Below are positions 1-11,286 of a DNA stretch of 64,000 nt, in pieces. The notes beneath the pieces are model-generated. The model ran no database searches and had not been told where the DNA came from. It was given only the letters and a program-made list of their open reading frames with translations. Position numbers and translations under genes: made by a program. Every line of letters begins with the position of its first letter. Positions within the stretch are counted from its first letter, which is position 1. The DNA lies in the NCBI GenBank assembly GCA_031769625.1, contig JAUIMM010000200.1:55016001-55080000 (forward strand), read 5' to 3'. Origin of the DNA: Taudactylus pleione (lineage: Eukaryota; Chordata; Amphibia; Anura; Myobatrachidae).

Positions 1-740
1 AGCCAGCCGGCTCTTTACTTATGGGACACAGGCGCACGCTTGGCGCTGCTCCTTTGTTGATGCACGTGCGGCTACTGCGCACACAATTCACAAACACAGA
101 AAATAATTTTTTTTTTGGTTTGGACTGGAGTGTACTTTGGGGGTTACAGCACCCTTTTACGGTCAAGCCAGCCTGCCCTTTACTTATGACACAGGCGCAC
201 GCTTGGCACTACTTTGTTGATGCACGTGCGGCTACTGCGCACACAATTCACAAACACAGAAAATATATATTTTTTTGGTTTGGACTGGAGTGTACTTTGG
301 GGGTTACAGCACCCTTTAACGGTCAAGCCAGCCGGCCCTTTACTTATGACACAGGCGCACGCTTGGCACTACTTTGTTGATGCACGTGCGGCTACTGCGC
401 ACACAATTCACAAACACAGAAAATAATTTTTTTTTTGGTTTGGACTGGAGTGTACTTTGGGGGTTACAGCACCCTTTAACGGTCAAGCCAGCCGGCCCTT
501 TACTTATGACACAGGCGCACGCTTGGCACTACTTTGTTGATGCACGTGCGGCTACTGCGCACACAATTCACAAACACAGAAAATAATTTTTTTTTGGTTT
601 GGACTGGAGTGTACTTTGGGGGTTACAGCACCCTTTAACGGTCAAGCCAGCCGGCCCTTTACTTATGACACAGGCGCACGCTTGGCACTACTTTGTTGAT
701 GCACGTGCGCCTACTGCGCACACAATTCACAAACACACAA
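1..740. repeat. 160-bp subterminal tandem array of hAT
   Basis: About 4.7 copies of a roughly 160-bp unit. Each contains GGTCAAGCCAGCCGGCCC, GACACAGGCGCACGCTTGG, TTGTTGATGCACGTGCGG and an A/T run followed by TGTACTTTGGGGG. The same array, with different copy number and A/T-run length, sits at 40590-41430 and 44310-45160. Small ORFs repeated through the array are a by-product of the repetition. Confidence 0.95.
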
Positions 741-1134
741 AAAATATTATTTTTTTAGCACTTGGGGGGAGCACCCCTGATGGACAGAGCACCCCCTGTA
801 CAACACTACAGCACCCCTTTAGGACTGGGACACTGCACAGGACTTTGGAGTGGACACAGCCCCTATGGAAAACTGACTGCACAATACAGTCCAGCCAGCC
901 CCTATGGACTTTGAAGTAGTGGACACAGCCCCTATTAACAACAGCAGCACAGCACAACACAGCCAGCCCCTATGGACTTTGAAGTAGTGGACAACAGCAG
1001 CACAGCGCAGCACAGCACAGCACAACACTACTCTGCACTACACTACACTACACTACACAGCCCAGCCAGCCCTAACTCCCACCCTCCCTCTTCACTGTCC
1101 ACAGCCGAGTGAGAAAATGGCGCCGACGCGGGTG

Positions 1135-1143
1135 CCTTATATA
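1135..1143 (-). promoter_or_regulatory. TATA box of hAT promoter (copy 1)
   Basis: The minus strand reads TATATAAGG here. A CRE-like AACGTCATC lies about 40 bp upstream on the same strand and a G+C-rich initiator region follows. The same arrangement recurs at 41759-41767 and 45532-45540, always just inside the TIR that faces the transposase start. Confidence 0.65.
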
Positions 1144-1432
1144 GGTTCCAAAACCCGCGAGACTCGGAAGGCGGGATGATGACGTTTTGCCTCGATTTCA
1201 GATCCGAGTCAGGCGGGAAAAGTCGAGCCTGACTCGGATCGGCCTCGGATCGGGGGGGCTCGGATTTCAGAAATCCGAACCCGCTCACCCCTAGTTAGGA
1301 GTAAATGATAGTATAAATAAGGGAAGGAGAAGCACGTGAGGGTCAAGGGCCCTGCTCGTGAGAGTTTACATTCTACAGGGGAGAGGCTGACAGACAGGGG
1401 TGACACAGATGGGGTAGATAGTAAGAAATGAG

Positions 1433-1503
1433 CAGGGCCAGATTAAGGTCTGTGGGGGCCCCTGGGCAACAAACTTGTGGGGGCCCCTATCAATAAAATG
1501 ATC

Positions 1504-1545
<42 letters not shown>

Positions 1546-2133
1546 ATATATATACACACATAGATCTATATATAAATGAAATAATTTGTCTTGGGGTGCT
1601 TGTTTATTGAGTGGGAGACATGATTTCTATTTGCCTCTCTAGCTCTCTCACACGGGGCAGGCAGCCAGGGAACAGACACAGTGAGATTATCTCACTGAGT
1701 GTCACACTCACTTGTGACTTGCAGCACAGCATGCTGACAGCGGCTGACTAGACAGTCTTCGAGGAGCGACAATGAGTGAAAGGGTGCCTTGGGCATCTCA
1801 CTCACATTGCAGCATGGCAGCAGCTTCACAGTCACTCTCAGTCATTTTCTCGCGGGATGATGACATCATCTCACGAGACCCCGACTGTGCAGAAGTTCCT
1901 CGGCGGCCGCTGTAAGAAACAGCTGAGCCGCCGGATATAGCCGCCCGCCTAAGTAACCTAAGTAGCCGCTTTAGCCACCGCCCGCCTAAGTAACCTAAGT
2001 AGCCGCTGTGCACGGGATCAGCAGCGATTTAATTGTAAACGTAGTGGGGGAAGTTTGCCAATGTGTGGGGGCCCTCTTTGTGAGGGGGCTGCGGGACAAC
2101 CGCCCCTTTCACCCAGCCTATAAACCGGCCCTG
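1433..2133. mobile_element. Non-autonomous hAT-like element (701 bp)
   Basis: Ends are CAGGGCCAGATTAAGG on the left and, inverted on the right, CAGGGCCGGTTTATAGG. The flanking octamers GAAATGAG and GGAAGGAG agree at 6 of 8 positions, as expected for a decayed hAT target duplication. It contains a (TA)n run at about 1512-1540 and two copies of GCCTAAGTAACCTAAGTAGC. No coding signal. TIR sequences of this type (CAGGGCCGG...) are common among vertebrate hAT MITEs. Confidence 0.65.
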
Positions 2134-2790
2134 GGAAGGAGTATGGAGCAGTGGGTTAGGATGAGAGCTGGAAAGCTTTGATGTGTTCCTTGATGCATGC
2201 ACAGTGTGACTCAGACACATAGCATACAACTCTGTATCAGGGCCATCGGTCCTTCTGATCACTCTACAGTCCTACAGAAGGTAGTCAGTGCGATATATGG
2301 TGCAACACTTATCCACCCCTACCTTTGTGCTTTCCTATGGTCATGTAAAAAAGAGTACAGCATAATAGACCCCATACACAGCACTCATGATTGTCTGATC
2401 GTTGGGTAATCCTCATTCGACTCCCATATTTAGATTATGTGTATAAATCAGGCGCTGTTCATTGCTTAAATTTGATTTCTTGTACTCGATACTGTCTATT
2501 AATAAGTGGTGCTTTATTACGTGCTCTTTTTGTTAATAAGATCCAGAAGGTACCTGGCTAAATTTATCTTTGATTTCATGATAATAACTTTCCTGTGGAG
2601 AACTGATTTAGCAGTTTTAATTTAGCTGTTTTCATATTTCTATATTGAATAATTAATAAAGAACACACTATATATGTACATGAAATTAACATACATACAT
2701 AAACAGTAATATAATCATATATTTTGCCTCTGCAGTTGTGTCCACGCTGAATGTCTTTATGTACACAATGAATACATATATATGTATTAA
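2134..2790. other. Unassigned stretch
   Basis: No coding signal or terminal repeats recognised. A/T-rich from about 2560 to 2790. Confidence 0.4.
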
Positions 2791-2806
2791 ACCTACTAAA
2801 GGCCTG

Positions 2807-2875
2807 TACACACTGGACGATTTTTATGAACGATGACTATATCCTTATCATATCGTTCAAATCGTCCAGTGTGCA
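2807..2875. repeat. Short foldback MITE fragment
   Basis: GTACACACTGGACGATTT is answered by its inverted match AAATCGTCCAGTGTGCA about 45 bp later. This resembles the ends of the ATCGTTC-rich foldback element at 47063-47402. Downstream to 3573 is a mixture: a hAT-like left end CCAGGACCGGATTAACAATG at about 3004 whose partner end I could not find, and TA/TG dinucleotide runs at 3410-3573. Confidence 0.5.
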
Positions 2876-3573
2876 TGAACTTACTGATTAATGATGCGCG
2901 CTCCCGCGGGTCTTTAACAATATCCCCAGTAATCTGTACATGCAGTCCATTCTGGGAATATCGTTAACGATGCCATGCTACCGAATGCAGCATGGCCCCA
3001 CTCCCAGGACCGGATTAACAATGGGGCGGGTGGAGCTCCAGCTCCAGGCCTCCCAATGGAAATAGGCGCATCAGGATACACACACTGCAGTGCAGACAGG
3101 AAAAAAATGTTTTTTTTTATCCTGTCACCACAAACAGTCCACCTCACTGCCCAACTCACTCACCTCCCGGCCGCCCGAAGTTTAGCGTATTCTAACCCTC
3201 ACTTCCCCCCCTCGGTGGGTCTACTCACTGGCAGTCCCAAAGCCCCGCCCACCGCTGGCCGCTGAAGCTCCGCCCACGAGTCATCTCAAGCTCCGCCTCC
3301 TGTGCTGTCCTACTCGAAAGCTGTGTCCTAGCTCAGGAAGGAAAGCAGCCCAGGTCCCAGCATGCTCAGAATCTTTCAACAGGTCAGTGTAATCATAATA
3401 TCTGGCCCCTGACCTGTGTGTGTGTGTGTATATATAATATATACATTGACAGATGTATCTACATAGATATGTATATAGGTGTTAAATTAGCTGTGTACAC
3501 ATGTACGTATGTATGTGTGCATATATATATATATAAATATGTATTTGTATGTATATATATATATATATATATA

Positions 3574-4943
3574 TAGTGGTGTAACTAGGGCAGGGCGAGC
3601 GGGGTGCGTGCCCTGGGCGCCGTGGGAGCGGCGGCGCGGGGGGCGTCACCGGCCACGGTACCGGCCCACCCGCCGAGTTAGCTAGTGTACCGCCGACCGC
3701 AATGAGTGCGGTCAGCGCTACACATTTACACAGGACCGGCGCTAGGCTTCCAGCTTTGAGCCCGTTCCCTCACCCTGAGCGCTTTCCCAATAGCGCTAGG
3801 AGGCGGGCTCAGGCTGTGCATAACACACGCATTGCCGCCAGCGCTGGCGGCGATGTGTGTGTTAAACAGCAGCCAATGAGAGTCAGATAAACTCTCATTG
3901 ACTGCTGCAGCACCCACTGCAAGAGCCGGGCCTCCGTCCGGCTCCTGCAGTGGGTAATGGGACAGACGTCATGACATCATGACGTCTCTCCCATAATGCT
4001 GAGCGCGCCAGCCCGGGAGGGACTGGCGGGTGGCGGCGGGAGCGGTGTCGCGGACCGAAGCAGCAGCAGCGTGGATTCAGGTAAGTATATTTTTATAGAT
4101 ATATTTTTTAAACCTGTCTGCACTACTGGGGGCACAACGGGGGAGGGGGGTGGCTACTACTGGGGGGACCTCTACTGGGGGTGGGGGCACAACGGGGGAG
4201 GGGTGGCTGCTACTGGGGGCACAATTATTGGGAGGACCTCTACTGGGGGGGGCTACTACTGGGGGCACTTAATCAGGAGGGAGAACCTCTACTGGGGACT
4301 ACTACTTGGGGGGGGACTACCACGGGGGGCATTATAAAAGGGGCCTACTACTAGAGGCACTGCATTGGGGTGACCACTACTGGGGGCAATAATAGGAAGG
4401 GCCACTACAGGGGGCACTGGATAGGGGGGATCACTACTGGGTGCCTGCATAAGGTGGACCACTACTGGGAAAACTGCATGGGGGGGACTACTGATGGGGG
4501 CACTATATAAAGGGCACTGCATAGGGGGGGACTACTACTGGGGGCACTATATAGAGGGCACTGCATAAGGGGATACTGCTACTGGGCGCACTGCATTGTG
4601 GGGACTGCTACTGGGGGCACTGCATAAGGGGGCACACTACATGGGGCACTGCATTTGGGAGGGCCACTACTGGGGGTACTGAGTAAGGGGAACTAATTGG
4701 GGGCTGTATAAGGGGGACCACTACTGGGGATACTGTATAAGGGGCACTACTATGGGCCTGCATAAGAGGGACCACAACTGCATACGGCGGGTACTGTATA
4801 AGGGGTACTATTGGGGTTAAGGTGCATATGGATAGTGACCACGCCCATTTTTTTGCCGGTGCGCCTTTGGCGCGCGCACATTGGGGGGTGGGGCTCCCTT
4901 TTCAAATTTGCCCTGGGCTCCAAATACCCTAGTTACGCCACTG
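3574..4943. mobile_element. Non-autonomous hAT element A (1370 bp)
   Basis: Left end reads TAGTGGTGTAACTAGGG, right end inverted CAGTGGCGTAACTAGGG. Flanking octamers TATATATA and TATACATA agree at 7 of 8 positions. The inside has a GC-rich first part with a hairpin around AGCCAATGAGAGTC (3872-3905), a strong splice-donor match GATTCAG|GTAAGT at 4081 on the + strand, then a minisatellite. No transposase remnant is visible. It shares its inner module, but not its TIRs, with 5186-7088 and 10145-11286. Confidence 0.8.
4125..4815. repeat. CTACTGGGGGCAC minisatellite
   Basis: Degenerate tandem units of roughly 30-45 bp with the core CTACTGGGGGCACT and intervening GCATAAGGGGG. The inverse-orientation equivalent occupies 5720-6665 and 10195-10860. 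Long glycine- or proline-rich reading frames across it are repeat artefacts. Confidence 0.9.
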
Positions 4944-4990
4944 TATACATATACTGTATGTGTATGTGTGTGAATATATGTGTATGTGCG

Positions 4991-5026
<36 letters not shown>

Positions 5027-5185
5027 TATATGTATAAACAATGACCGTGTGGTCCGGCTCTCCTGTACAAAAAATGCTTGGCTGGGTGCCTGAAAAATTA
5101 ATCAGGGGTGCAGCTCTCTGTGCTCTTAACAACAACATAGCTTCGGCATTGTATTTGCATACATACAGTATATATATATATATAT

Positions 5186-7088
5186 TAGGGATGTGCGCTG
5201 GACCATTTTTGCTGGATTTGGATTTGGTTCTAATTCGTCGTCCGGCTTTGGATTTGGATTTGGATTTGCCAAACTGCGGTGACTGGCTTTGGATTTGGAT
5301 TTGGATTTGGATTTTTTTACAAAAATTGACAAAAAAAGCTAAAATCACATAAATTGGTCTTTTTTTTCTTCCTAGAGTATTATTAACCTCAATAACATTA
5401 ATTTCCAGTCAATTTAGACCATATCACAGCTTATAATATTGTTTTCAACATTATTGGCCAAAGGTTGCAGTGAGCTGACTGGTTACTAAGCGACAAAGCA
5501 GCGGCACAACGACACAGACACCACAGTATAAAGCACATCTATGACACATTGCCACACAGCAGTGGCAGAAATGAAAAGTAGTGCACCCACCCAGTGGGGT
5601 ACGGCCAGCAGAGTCACAGTACTTGTTTACAAAGTGGGCTACGGCCCTAGGAGTCACAGTGCACAATCTTATTAGCATTACACCGCACATAGGGCCTGAT
5701 TCACATTACACCATAAAGTAGTGTCTCTTATTTATGTTATGACACACAGTAGTGCCCCTTTTACACAATGCCCACAGTAGTGACCCTTTTACACAATGCC
5801 CACAGTAGCGGTGTCCCTTACACAATGTCCCCCAGCAGTGGTGCCCCCTATGCAGTCCCCTTAGTAGTAGGGTCCACTATGCAGTGCCCCCAGTAGAATG
5901 CCCCCCAGTAGTATGCCCCCCATTAGCAGGCCCCCCCAGTAGTATGCCCCCCATTAGCAGGCCCCCCCAGTAGTATGCCCCCCATTAGCATGCCACCCAG
6001 TAGTATGCCCCCCCCAGTAGTATGGCTCCCCCAGTAGTAGGCTGCCCCAGTAGCAGGCCCCCCCAGTAGTAGGCTGCCCCAGTAGTAGCCCCCCCTGTAG
6101 TATGGCCCCCCCTGTAGTATGGCCCCCCCTGTAGTAGGCTGCCCCAGTAGCAGCCCCCCCCAGTAGTAGTAAGCCCCCCCAGTAGTATGGCCCCCCCAGT
6201 AGCAGGCCCCTCAGTAGTATGGCCCCCCCAGTAGCAGACCCCCCCCAGTAGTATAGCCCCCCCCAGTAGCAGGCCCCTCTGTAGTATGGCCCCCCCAGTA
6301 GTATAGCCCCGCCCAGTAGCAGACCCCCCCCAGTAGTGCAGACCCCCCAGTAGTATAGCCCCCCCCAGTAGCAGGCCCCTCTGTAGTATGGCCCCCCAAT
6401 AGTGCAGATCCCCCCCAGTAGTATGGCCCCCCCAGTAGCAGACCCCCCCCAGTAGTATAGCCCCCCCCAGTAGCAGGCCCCTCTGTAGTATGGCCCCCCC
6501 AGTAGTATTGCCCCCCCCAGTAGCAGACCCCCCCCAGTAGTGCAGACCCCCCCCAGTAGTATAGCCCCCCCCAGTAGCAGGCCCCTCTGTAGTATGCCCC
6601 CCCCAGTAGTATAGCCCCCCCAGTAGCAGACCCCCCCAGTAGTGCAGACCCCCCCCCAGTAGCGCCCCCGGACCTTTGACAAGTAAAAAAATAAAAAAAA
6701 TAAAACTTACCTGATTCCCCGCTCCCGCGCCGTCCGCTCTGTCACACGCTGAGGAGGGAGCCGGAAGACGGAGCTCATGTGTGAGCTCCAGCCGGCTCCC
6801 TCCGTGCAACAGCCAATGAGAGTCTGTGTGACTCTCATTGGCTGCTGTAACAAACACACAGCTGCTGCTGGCGGCTGTGTGTCTGTGTCTGTGTAGGGCA
6901 GAGCGCTATCACTGCGCTCTGCCCTACACGCGAGGAGACCTGATGTCGGATTCTCTAGTGAGAATCCGACATCAGGCGGCCGCCGTTCGGCCCCGAACGG
7001 GGATCCGAGTCAGGCGGTGAACACCCGAACAGGATCCCCAATGTTCGGAGCGGTTCGGATTCCACAGAATCCGAACCGCTCATCTCTA
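5186..7088. mobile_element. Non-autonomous hAT element B (1903 bp)
   Basis: Left TIR TAGGGATGTGCGCTGG, right end CGCTCATCTCTA, i.e. the family TAGGGRTG. ATATATAT on both sides is a possible 8-bp TSD, though it lies in a TA repeat. The first 350 bp (ATTTGGATTTGG runs, AGCTAAAATCACA, TATTATTAACCTCAATAAC) are recognisably related to the 3' end of the hAT copies at 37117 and 42610. The centre carries a minisatellite, a splice donor in minus orientation (6710/6711) and the AGCCAATGAGAGTC hairpin at 6810-6842. It looks like an old relative of the TAGGGGTG family that acquired a foreign inner module. Confidence 0.75.
5720..6665. repeat. CAGTAGTAKGGCCCCCC minisatellite
   Basis: Dozens of 15-18-bp units of the type CCCCCCCAGTAGTATGGC / CAGTAGCAGGCCCC. 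Frames up to 290 codons exist on the minus strand but consist only of GGAY/LLLGG repeats, so they are not genes. Strong strand asymmetry: C on +, G on -. Confidence 0.95.
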
Positions 7089-7105
7089 ATATATATATAT
7101 ATATT

Positions 7106-7281
7106 ATACACACACACACGTACAGCTCCCAGGACCCAGCAGTGATGACCTCTTCTGCTCCAGCCCTCCAGCAAGTATTCCCCCCTATCCCTAACCCAGA
7201 GTCGTATTAAGAGAGGAAGGGGCCCCGGACGGGGAATGCAGACAGGCCCCCTCCTCTCTCCCCAGCGCAGCAGTAGACTCT
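7106..7281. other. Unassigned gap between mobile elements
   Basis: Mixed sequence with a hAT-like left-end motif CAGAGTCGTATTAAG at about 7197; no partner end seen. Confidence 0.3.
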
Positions 7282-7825
7282 GGGCCTGATTCAGACCTGC
7301 TCATGAGCGCTGGCAAGCGGGTCGATGTTGGCCAAGTGCGCATGTGCACGACGGAGGCGGATCCGTCGTGCGCATGCGCGGGACCCGAATAACGACGGCT
7401 AAGCCGTCGTTATTGGTCTCGCACCAAAGGGGGAATGCTGTCGATGGTGATTGCCAGCACACCCCCTTTGGCGGGCGTGCCGGGGGCGTGGCTGCCCAGA
7501 CAGAGGTGTTCCCATGGGAACGCCTATCGTCTGGGGCCAGCCCCACTGACATCACTAGTGATGTCAGTGGGAGTGCTTTTGGCTCTGATAGAGCCAAAAG
7601 CACTCCAGGGCTTGCAGCAGATGAGACCCTACCACAAGGGTCTTGTCGCAAGCCCGATGGTCGCGATGGTCTTGACTATCGCGACCATCATTTTGGCTGC
7701 TCGCTATAGCTGTGGGTGGTCACCCACAGCTATGCGAGCGGCCAGGAGGCCGCTCTTAAATTCAGAGAGACGGCCCTGATTCAGAGCGAGCGCTCTGTCA
7801 GACCGTCCGGCTCTGAATCAGGGCC
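7282..7825. mobile_element. Harbinger-type MITE, serial palindromes (544 bp)
   Basis: TIRs GGGCCTGATTCAGA and GAATCAGGGCC, flanked by TCT on both sides (3-bp TSD). Almost the whole element consists of consecutive inverted repeats, for example TGACATCACTAGTGATGTCA, GCTGTGGGTGGTCACCCACAGC, a GATGGTCGCGATGG arm pair, and CCCATGGGAACGCC within a longer arm. No ORF is conserved between copies. Its termini match the Harbinger element at 12795-20773 in type (CCTCATTCAGAG/CCTGATTCAGAG). Confidence 0.85.
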
Positions 7826-8277
7826 TCTGGGCACTAGTCTGTGCCCAGAATGTACTGTGCATGTGCATGTCACTTGGGAAATGGCAAAGTAGCCATTTTC
7901 CTGGTGATTTCACTACTGCGCATAAGCAAATCACCGGGAAAATGACTTGAGGCCATTTTGTAGGTGATTTATGCAGCCCTGGAGAGGTGGACCCCTGTCT
8001 TAACCTTCCCTGTAGTGCCTAACCTCCCCCCCACAGTCTAACTGTAACCTCACCCTAGCTCCTAACCCTCCCTGCAGTGCCCAACTTTATCCTCCCCCCA
8101 CAGCCTAACCCTAGCCTTCCCTAGTGCCTAACCCTATCCTCCTCCCCCCTCAGCCTAACCCTAGCCTTCCCTAGTGCCCAACTCTATCCTCCTCCCCTAA
8201 CAGCCTAACCCTAACCTTCCCTTCAACATACCACACTACACCCGCTTGGGTTCCCTTAAGTGTGCACCCTCCCAATT

Positions 8278-8326
<49 letters not shown>

Positions 8327-9155
8327 GACATTTTGATAACACTTATAGAAAAAATATGCCAATAATTTTGGATTTCTTTTTTTGTTGTATAAATCTACAC
8401 TGTTCTAGCACACAAGGAAAGGCAGACAATACAGCTTACATCCTTTCACAAGGTTGAAGGTAGGCGCCAGCTGTGCCCTCCATGGAACTAAACACACCAA
8501 CAGCACAGGCCGCATCCCTATGTAAACCACACCTACACCTCACTGGTCATGACCCCACATGACCAGTCATACTACTGTGGCACTTGTCACACCCCCTGCA
8601 GTGACACACATAGGCCCTTCATGAATTTCAGCTCCATGCCCATGTGGACATTAATCTGGCACTGCCCACTCCCCCCCCCCCCGCCGACAATCGGCGTTGC
8701 CGGAATTGGCAAGTGTGGATGTATTAACGATGCACGCACAGCCACCGGGCCCGCTGCTGCCAATATCGCTCCATACACACATCATCCAGTATGTACAGGG
8801 CTTTGTGAGTGTTTTGTAAAACAGCTGCATATTTATATTTATTATTTTTCTGATAAAGCTACAGCCTGGGAAATTTTTGGAAGCAGCCCTAATGGTGGTG
8901 GGTCTGTTGAAGGGGCATGGTGTGTGGATCAGGGCAGGATACTCCTTCCTCATAGGGCCTGGAGGGGCTGTGGCAAGCCACTAAGGGGCTGCAGGGCTGT
9001 CAACAAAAATATTTGGGGATGATACTCTTTTATTAGGGCCCCCCATCCACCACTAGGTACAGGACAGTGGGCTTGAAAGTCTATTCTTACCTATATGGTG
9101 ATTTCTCTACAGCGGGGAACCTCTGAAGCATTTGAGCCTCTCTGGGCAGACAGAG
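7826..9155. other. Unassigned stretch with minisatellite and (TA)n
   Basis: Contains a diverged CCTAACCCTAGCCTTCC minisatellite (about 7990-8225) and a (TA)n run (8280-8322). The remainder shows no coding or terminal-repeat signal. A possible MITE remnant lies at about 8620-8790. Confidence 0.5.
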
Positions 9156-9635
9156 GGGGTCAATCAGACCCGGTCGCAAGCACTGATGTGCTCGCAACCG
9201 GATCGATGGGTAGCCCTGCGCACGCGCAGCGGCCGCACTGCACGTGCGCAAGCCCCGGAGCGAGAGATAAACTCTCTCGCTCTGGAGCTCGCTACAAAAG
9301 GGGTGGCTGTCGATGTTGATCGACAGCTCGGCCCTTTTTGTAGGTGGGCCGGGGGGGTGGTTTCCAACACGGAGGCGTTCCTTAAGGAACGCCTATCATT
9401 TTCTGGGCGGCCGCACTGACATTATCAGTGATGTCAGTGGGGAGCTTCTTGCTCCATCAGAACAGAAAGCTCCCTGGGGCTTGCGAGTGCCCACACCCAA
9501 CCATCACCCTGGTCGCTAGCTAAGCTGTAACCCACAGCTTAGCTTGTGACTAGAAGGCCGCACCAAGAAAAAAGAAGCGCCCGTCCTCATTCAGAGAGAG
9601 CGATCGCTTCTTGCGACCACCTCTGAATGAGGTCC
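9156..9635. mobile_element. Harbinger-type MITE (about 480 bp), diverged
   Basis: Right end CTCTGAATGAGGTCC and left end GGTCAATCAGACC match the MITE family. Internal palindromes recur: CGATGTTGATCGACAG, TGACATTATCAGTGATGTCA and a CTTAAGGAACGCC arm. The exact left boundary and TSD are unclear. Confidence 0.7.
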
Positions 9636-10144
9636 AGTGTCTTCAGCCGGTATTCATGTTGGAGATTGCATTGTCTGGAAAATGCCTGTTGCGTAGAAAT
9701 ATTACCAATGTCATCATCATATGACTGAGATTTAACCTGATAATACATAAGGGGGAATTCATTATGCTAATTATCGGGGGACGGGTGGCCGCCGACAATT
9801 AGGTATACAACTCACTGCGAGCAACAGCGGTGCACACAAAGCCACCGGAGCAATTCAACATTGCTCCGTTGCGGAGACAGCTGATTTGATATTCAGCTGT
9901 CTCTGCGATGTCCTCGCTGCTGCTTCCTGCACCAGTGAAAATTAGCACTGCAGAGTCTGACTCCGGGGCGGAGAGAGATCCAAATGGATCCATCTTCGCA
10001 AGCTGTGACTCTTCCCAAAGGGAGGAGCTGCGGTCTGTAAACAAACGGCATCTGAAGATGGCATATGTTTCCACAGTCAAACTCTGAAAAGATAGTATTT
10101 TCGAAGTTTGATGAATTTAGGTCCCCATACTAGTGTATGGGAAC
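9636..10144. other. Unassigned stretch, possible MITE remnant
   Basis: An imperfect palindrome around GGAGACAGCTGATTTGATATTCAGCTGTCTC (given here only by position, 9870-9905) and GGGGGAATTCATTA/TGAATTTAGGTCCCC ends suggest an old MITE at about 9750-10125. No coding signal. Confidence 0.35.
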
Positions 10145-11286
10145 CAGGGGTGTATCTAGGGATCCAAGCGCCCCTGGGAATGTAATGGACTGACTCCTTC
10201 CTACCCCCCCTATGTGGTGCCCCCAGTAGTAATCCCCCCTATGCTGCATTGCCCCCAGTAGTAGTCCCCCCTATACAGTGCCCCCCGTAGTAGTCCTCCC
10301 TATACAGTGCCCCCGTAGTAGTCCCCTCTATGCAGCATTGCCCCCAGTAGTAGTCCCCACTATATAGTGCCCCCAGTAGTAGTCCCCCCTATACAGTGGC
10401 CCCAGTAGTAGTCCCCCCAATGCTGCATTGCCCCAAGTAGTAGTCCCCCCAATGCTGCATTGCCCCCAGTAGTAGGCCCCCCAATGCTGCATTGCCCCCA
10501 GTTGTAGTCCCCCCAATGCTGCATTGCCCTCAGTAGTAGTTCCCCCTATACAGTGCCCCCAGTAGTAGACCCCAGTAGTAGCCCCCCATATACAGTGCCC
10601 CCAGTAGTAGTCCCCTCTATGCTGCATTGACCCCAGTAGTAGTCCCCCCTATACAGTGCCCCCCAGTAGTGGCCACCCCCCCTAAATTGCCCCCAGTGAT
10701 GGCCACCCCTGTACAGTGCCACAAAGTCACGGGCAACCCCCCTAAATTGCCCCCAGTAGTGGCCACCCCTGTACAGTGCCCCCAGTCGCAGGCATCCCCC
10801 CATAAAGTGCCCCCAGTAGCGGCCACCCATTATTTCATTGCCCCCCCCCCTGCAGTGCCAGGCTTACACATACACAGAAAAAAAATACAACTTACCTGAT
10901 CCCCGCTCCTGACGCGATCGCCACTGTCCGCTCTGAGTCCCGGCCCGATCTTCTCCTGCATCTCCAATCACATGTTGCGGGGGGAGCCGGAAGGCAGAGC
11001 TCATTAGTGAGCTCCAGCCAGCTCCCTCCTCAGACGACGCAGCAGCAAATGAGAGTCTGTCTGACTCTCATTGGCTGGCTGCTATTACAAACACACAGCC
11101 ACCGCTGGCAGCTGTCTGTTTGTAAACTGTGTAGGGCAGACCGCTCTCACTGTGGTCTGCCCTACACTTGGGGGGCCATGGGACTTGTCCTCCCCTTGGC
11201 TGCTGGTGGCACTGCCGGACGTCGCCCCCCATTTGGTCGGTGCCCCTGGTGAGTGCCATCCTGGCCAATGGGTAGATACGCCCCTA
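10145..11286. mobile_element. Non-autonomous hAT element C (1142 bp)
   Basis: TIRs CAGGGGTGTATCTAGG and, inverted, TAGGGGCGTATCTACC. Flanking octamers ATGGGAAC/ATAGTAAC agree at 6 of 8. It contains the CCCCAGTAGTAGTC minisatellite (10195-10860), a minus-strand splice donor (10895/10896) and the AATGAGAGTCTGTCTGACTC hairpin (11046-11077). Confidence 0.8.
10195..10860. repeat. CCCCCAGTAGTAGTCCCCC minisatellite
   Basis: About 18-20 degenerate units of 35-40 bp, e.g. TATACAGTGCCCCCAGTAGT. Same motif family as 5720-6665 and the reverse of 4125-4815. Overlapping reading frames are repeat artefacts. Confidence 0.9.

Larger units (their letters stand above)
1..1293 (-). mobile_element. hAT transposon, promoter end (left part outside window)
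   Basis: The stretch ends in a terminal sequence reading CACCCCTA on the + strand, i.e. a TIR starting TAGGGGTG, identical in layout to the right ends of the hAT copies at 37117-41927 and 42610-45699. Inside lie the same G+C-rich subterminal palindrome (GATTTCAGAAATC), a TATA-containing promoter on the minus strand, a spacer rich in CAGCACAG motifs and a 160-bp tandem array. Orientation is minus because in the two complete relatives the transposase start lies beyond this array on the minus strand. The other TIR and the matching 8-bp target duplication (expected GTTAGGAG, 1294-1301) lie upstream of the window. Family assignment is strong by comparison within the window; the superfamily call rests on 8-bp TSDs and hAT protein signatures in the relatives. 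Confidence 0.85.

Noticed and set aside
5954..6857. Open frames of 242 and 290 codons on the minus strand
   Set aside because: They are translations of the CAGTAGT minisatellite (Gly/Tyr/Trp repeats) in several frames at once; no domain, no start context and no conservation.
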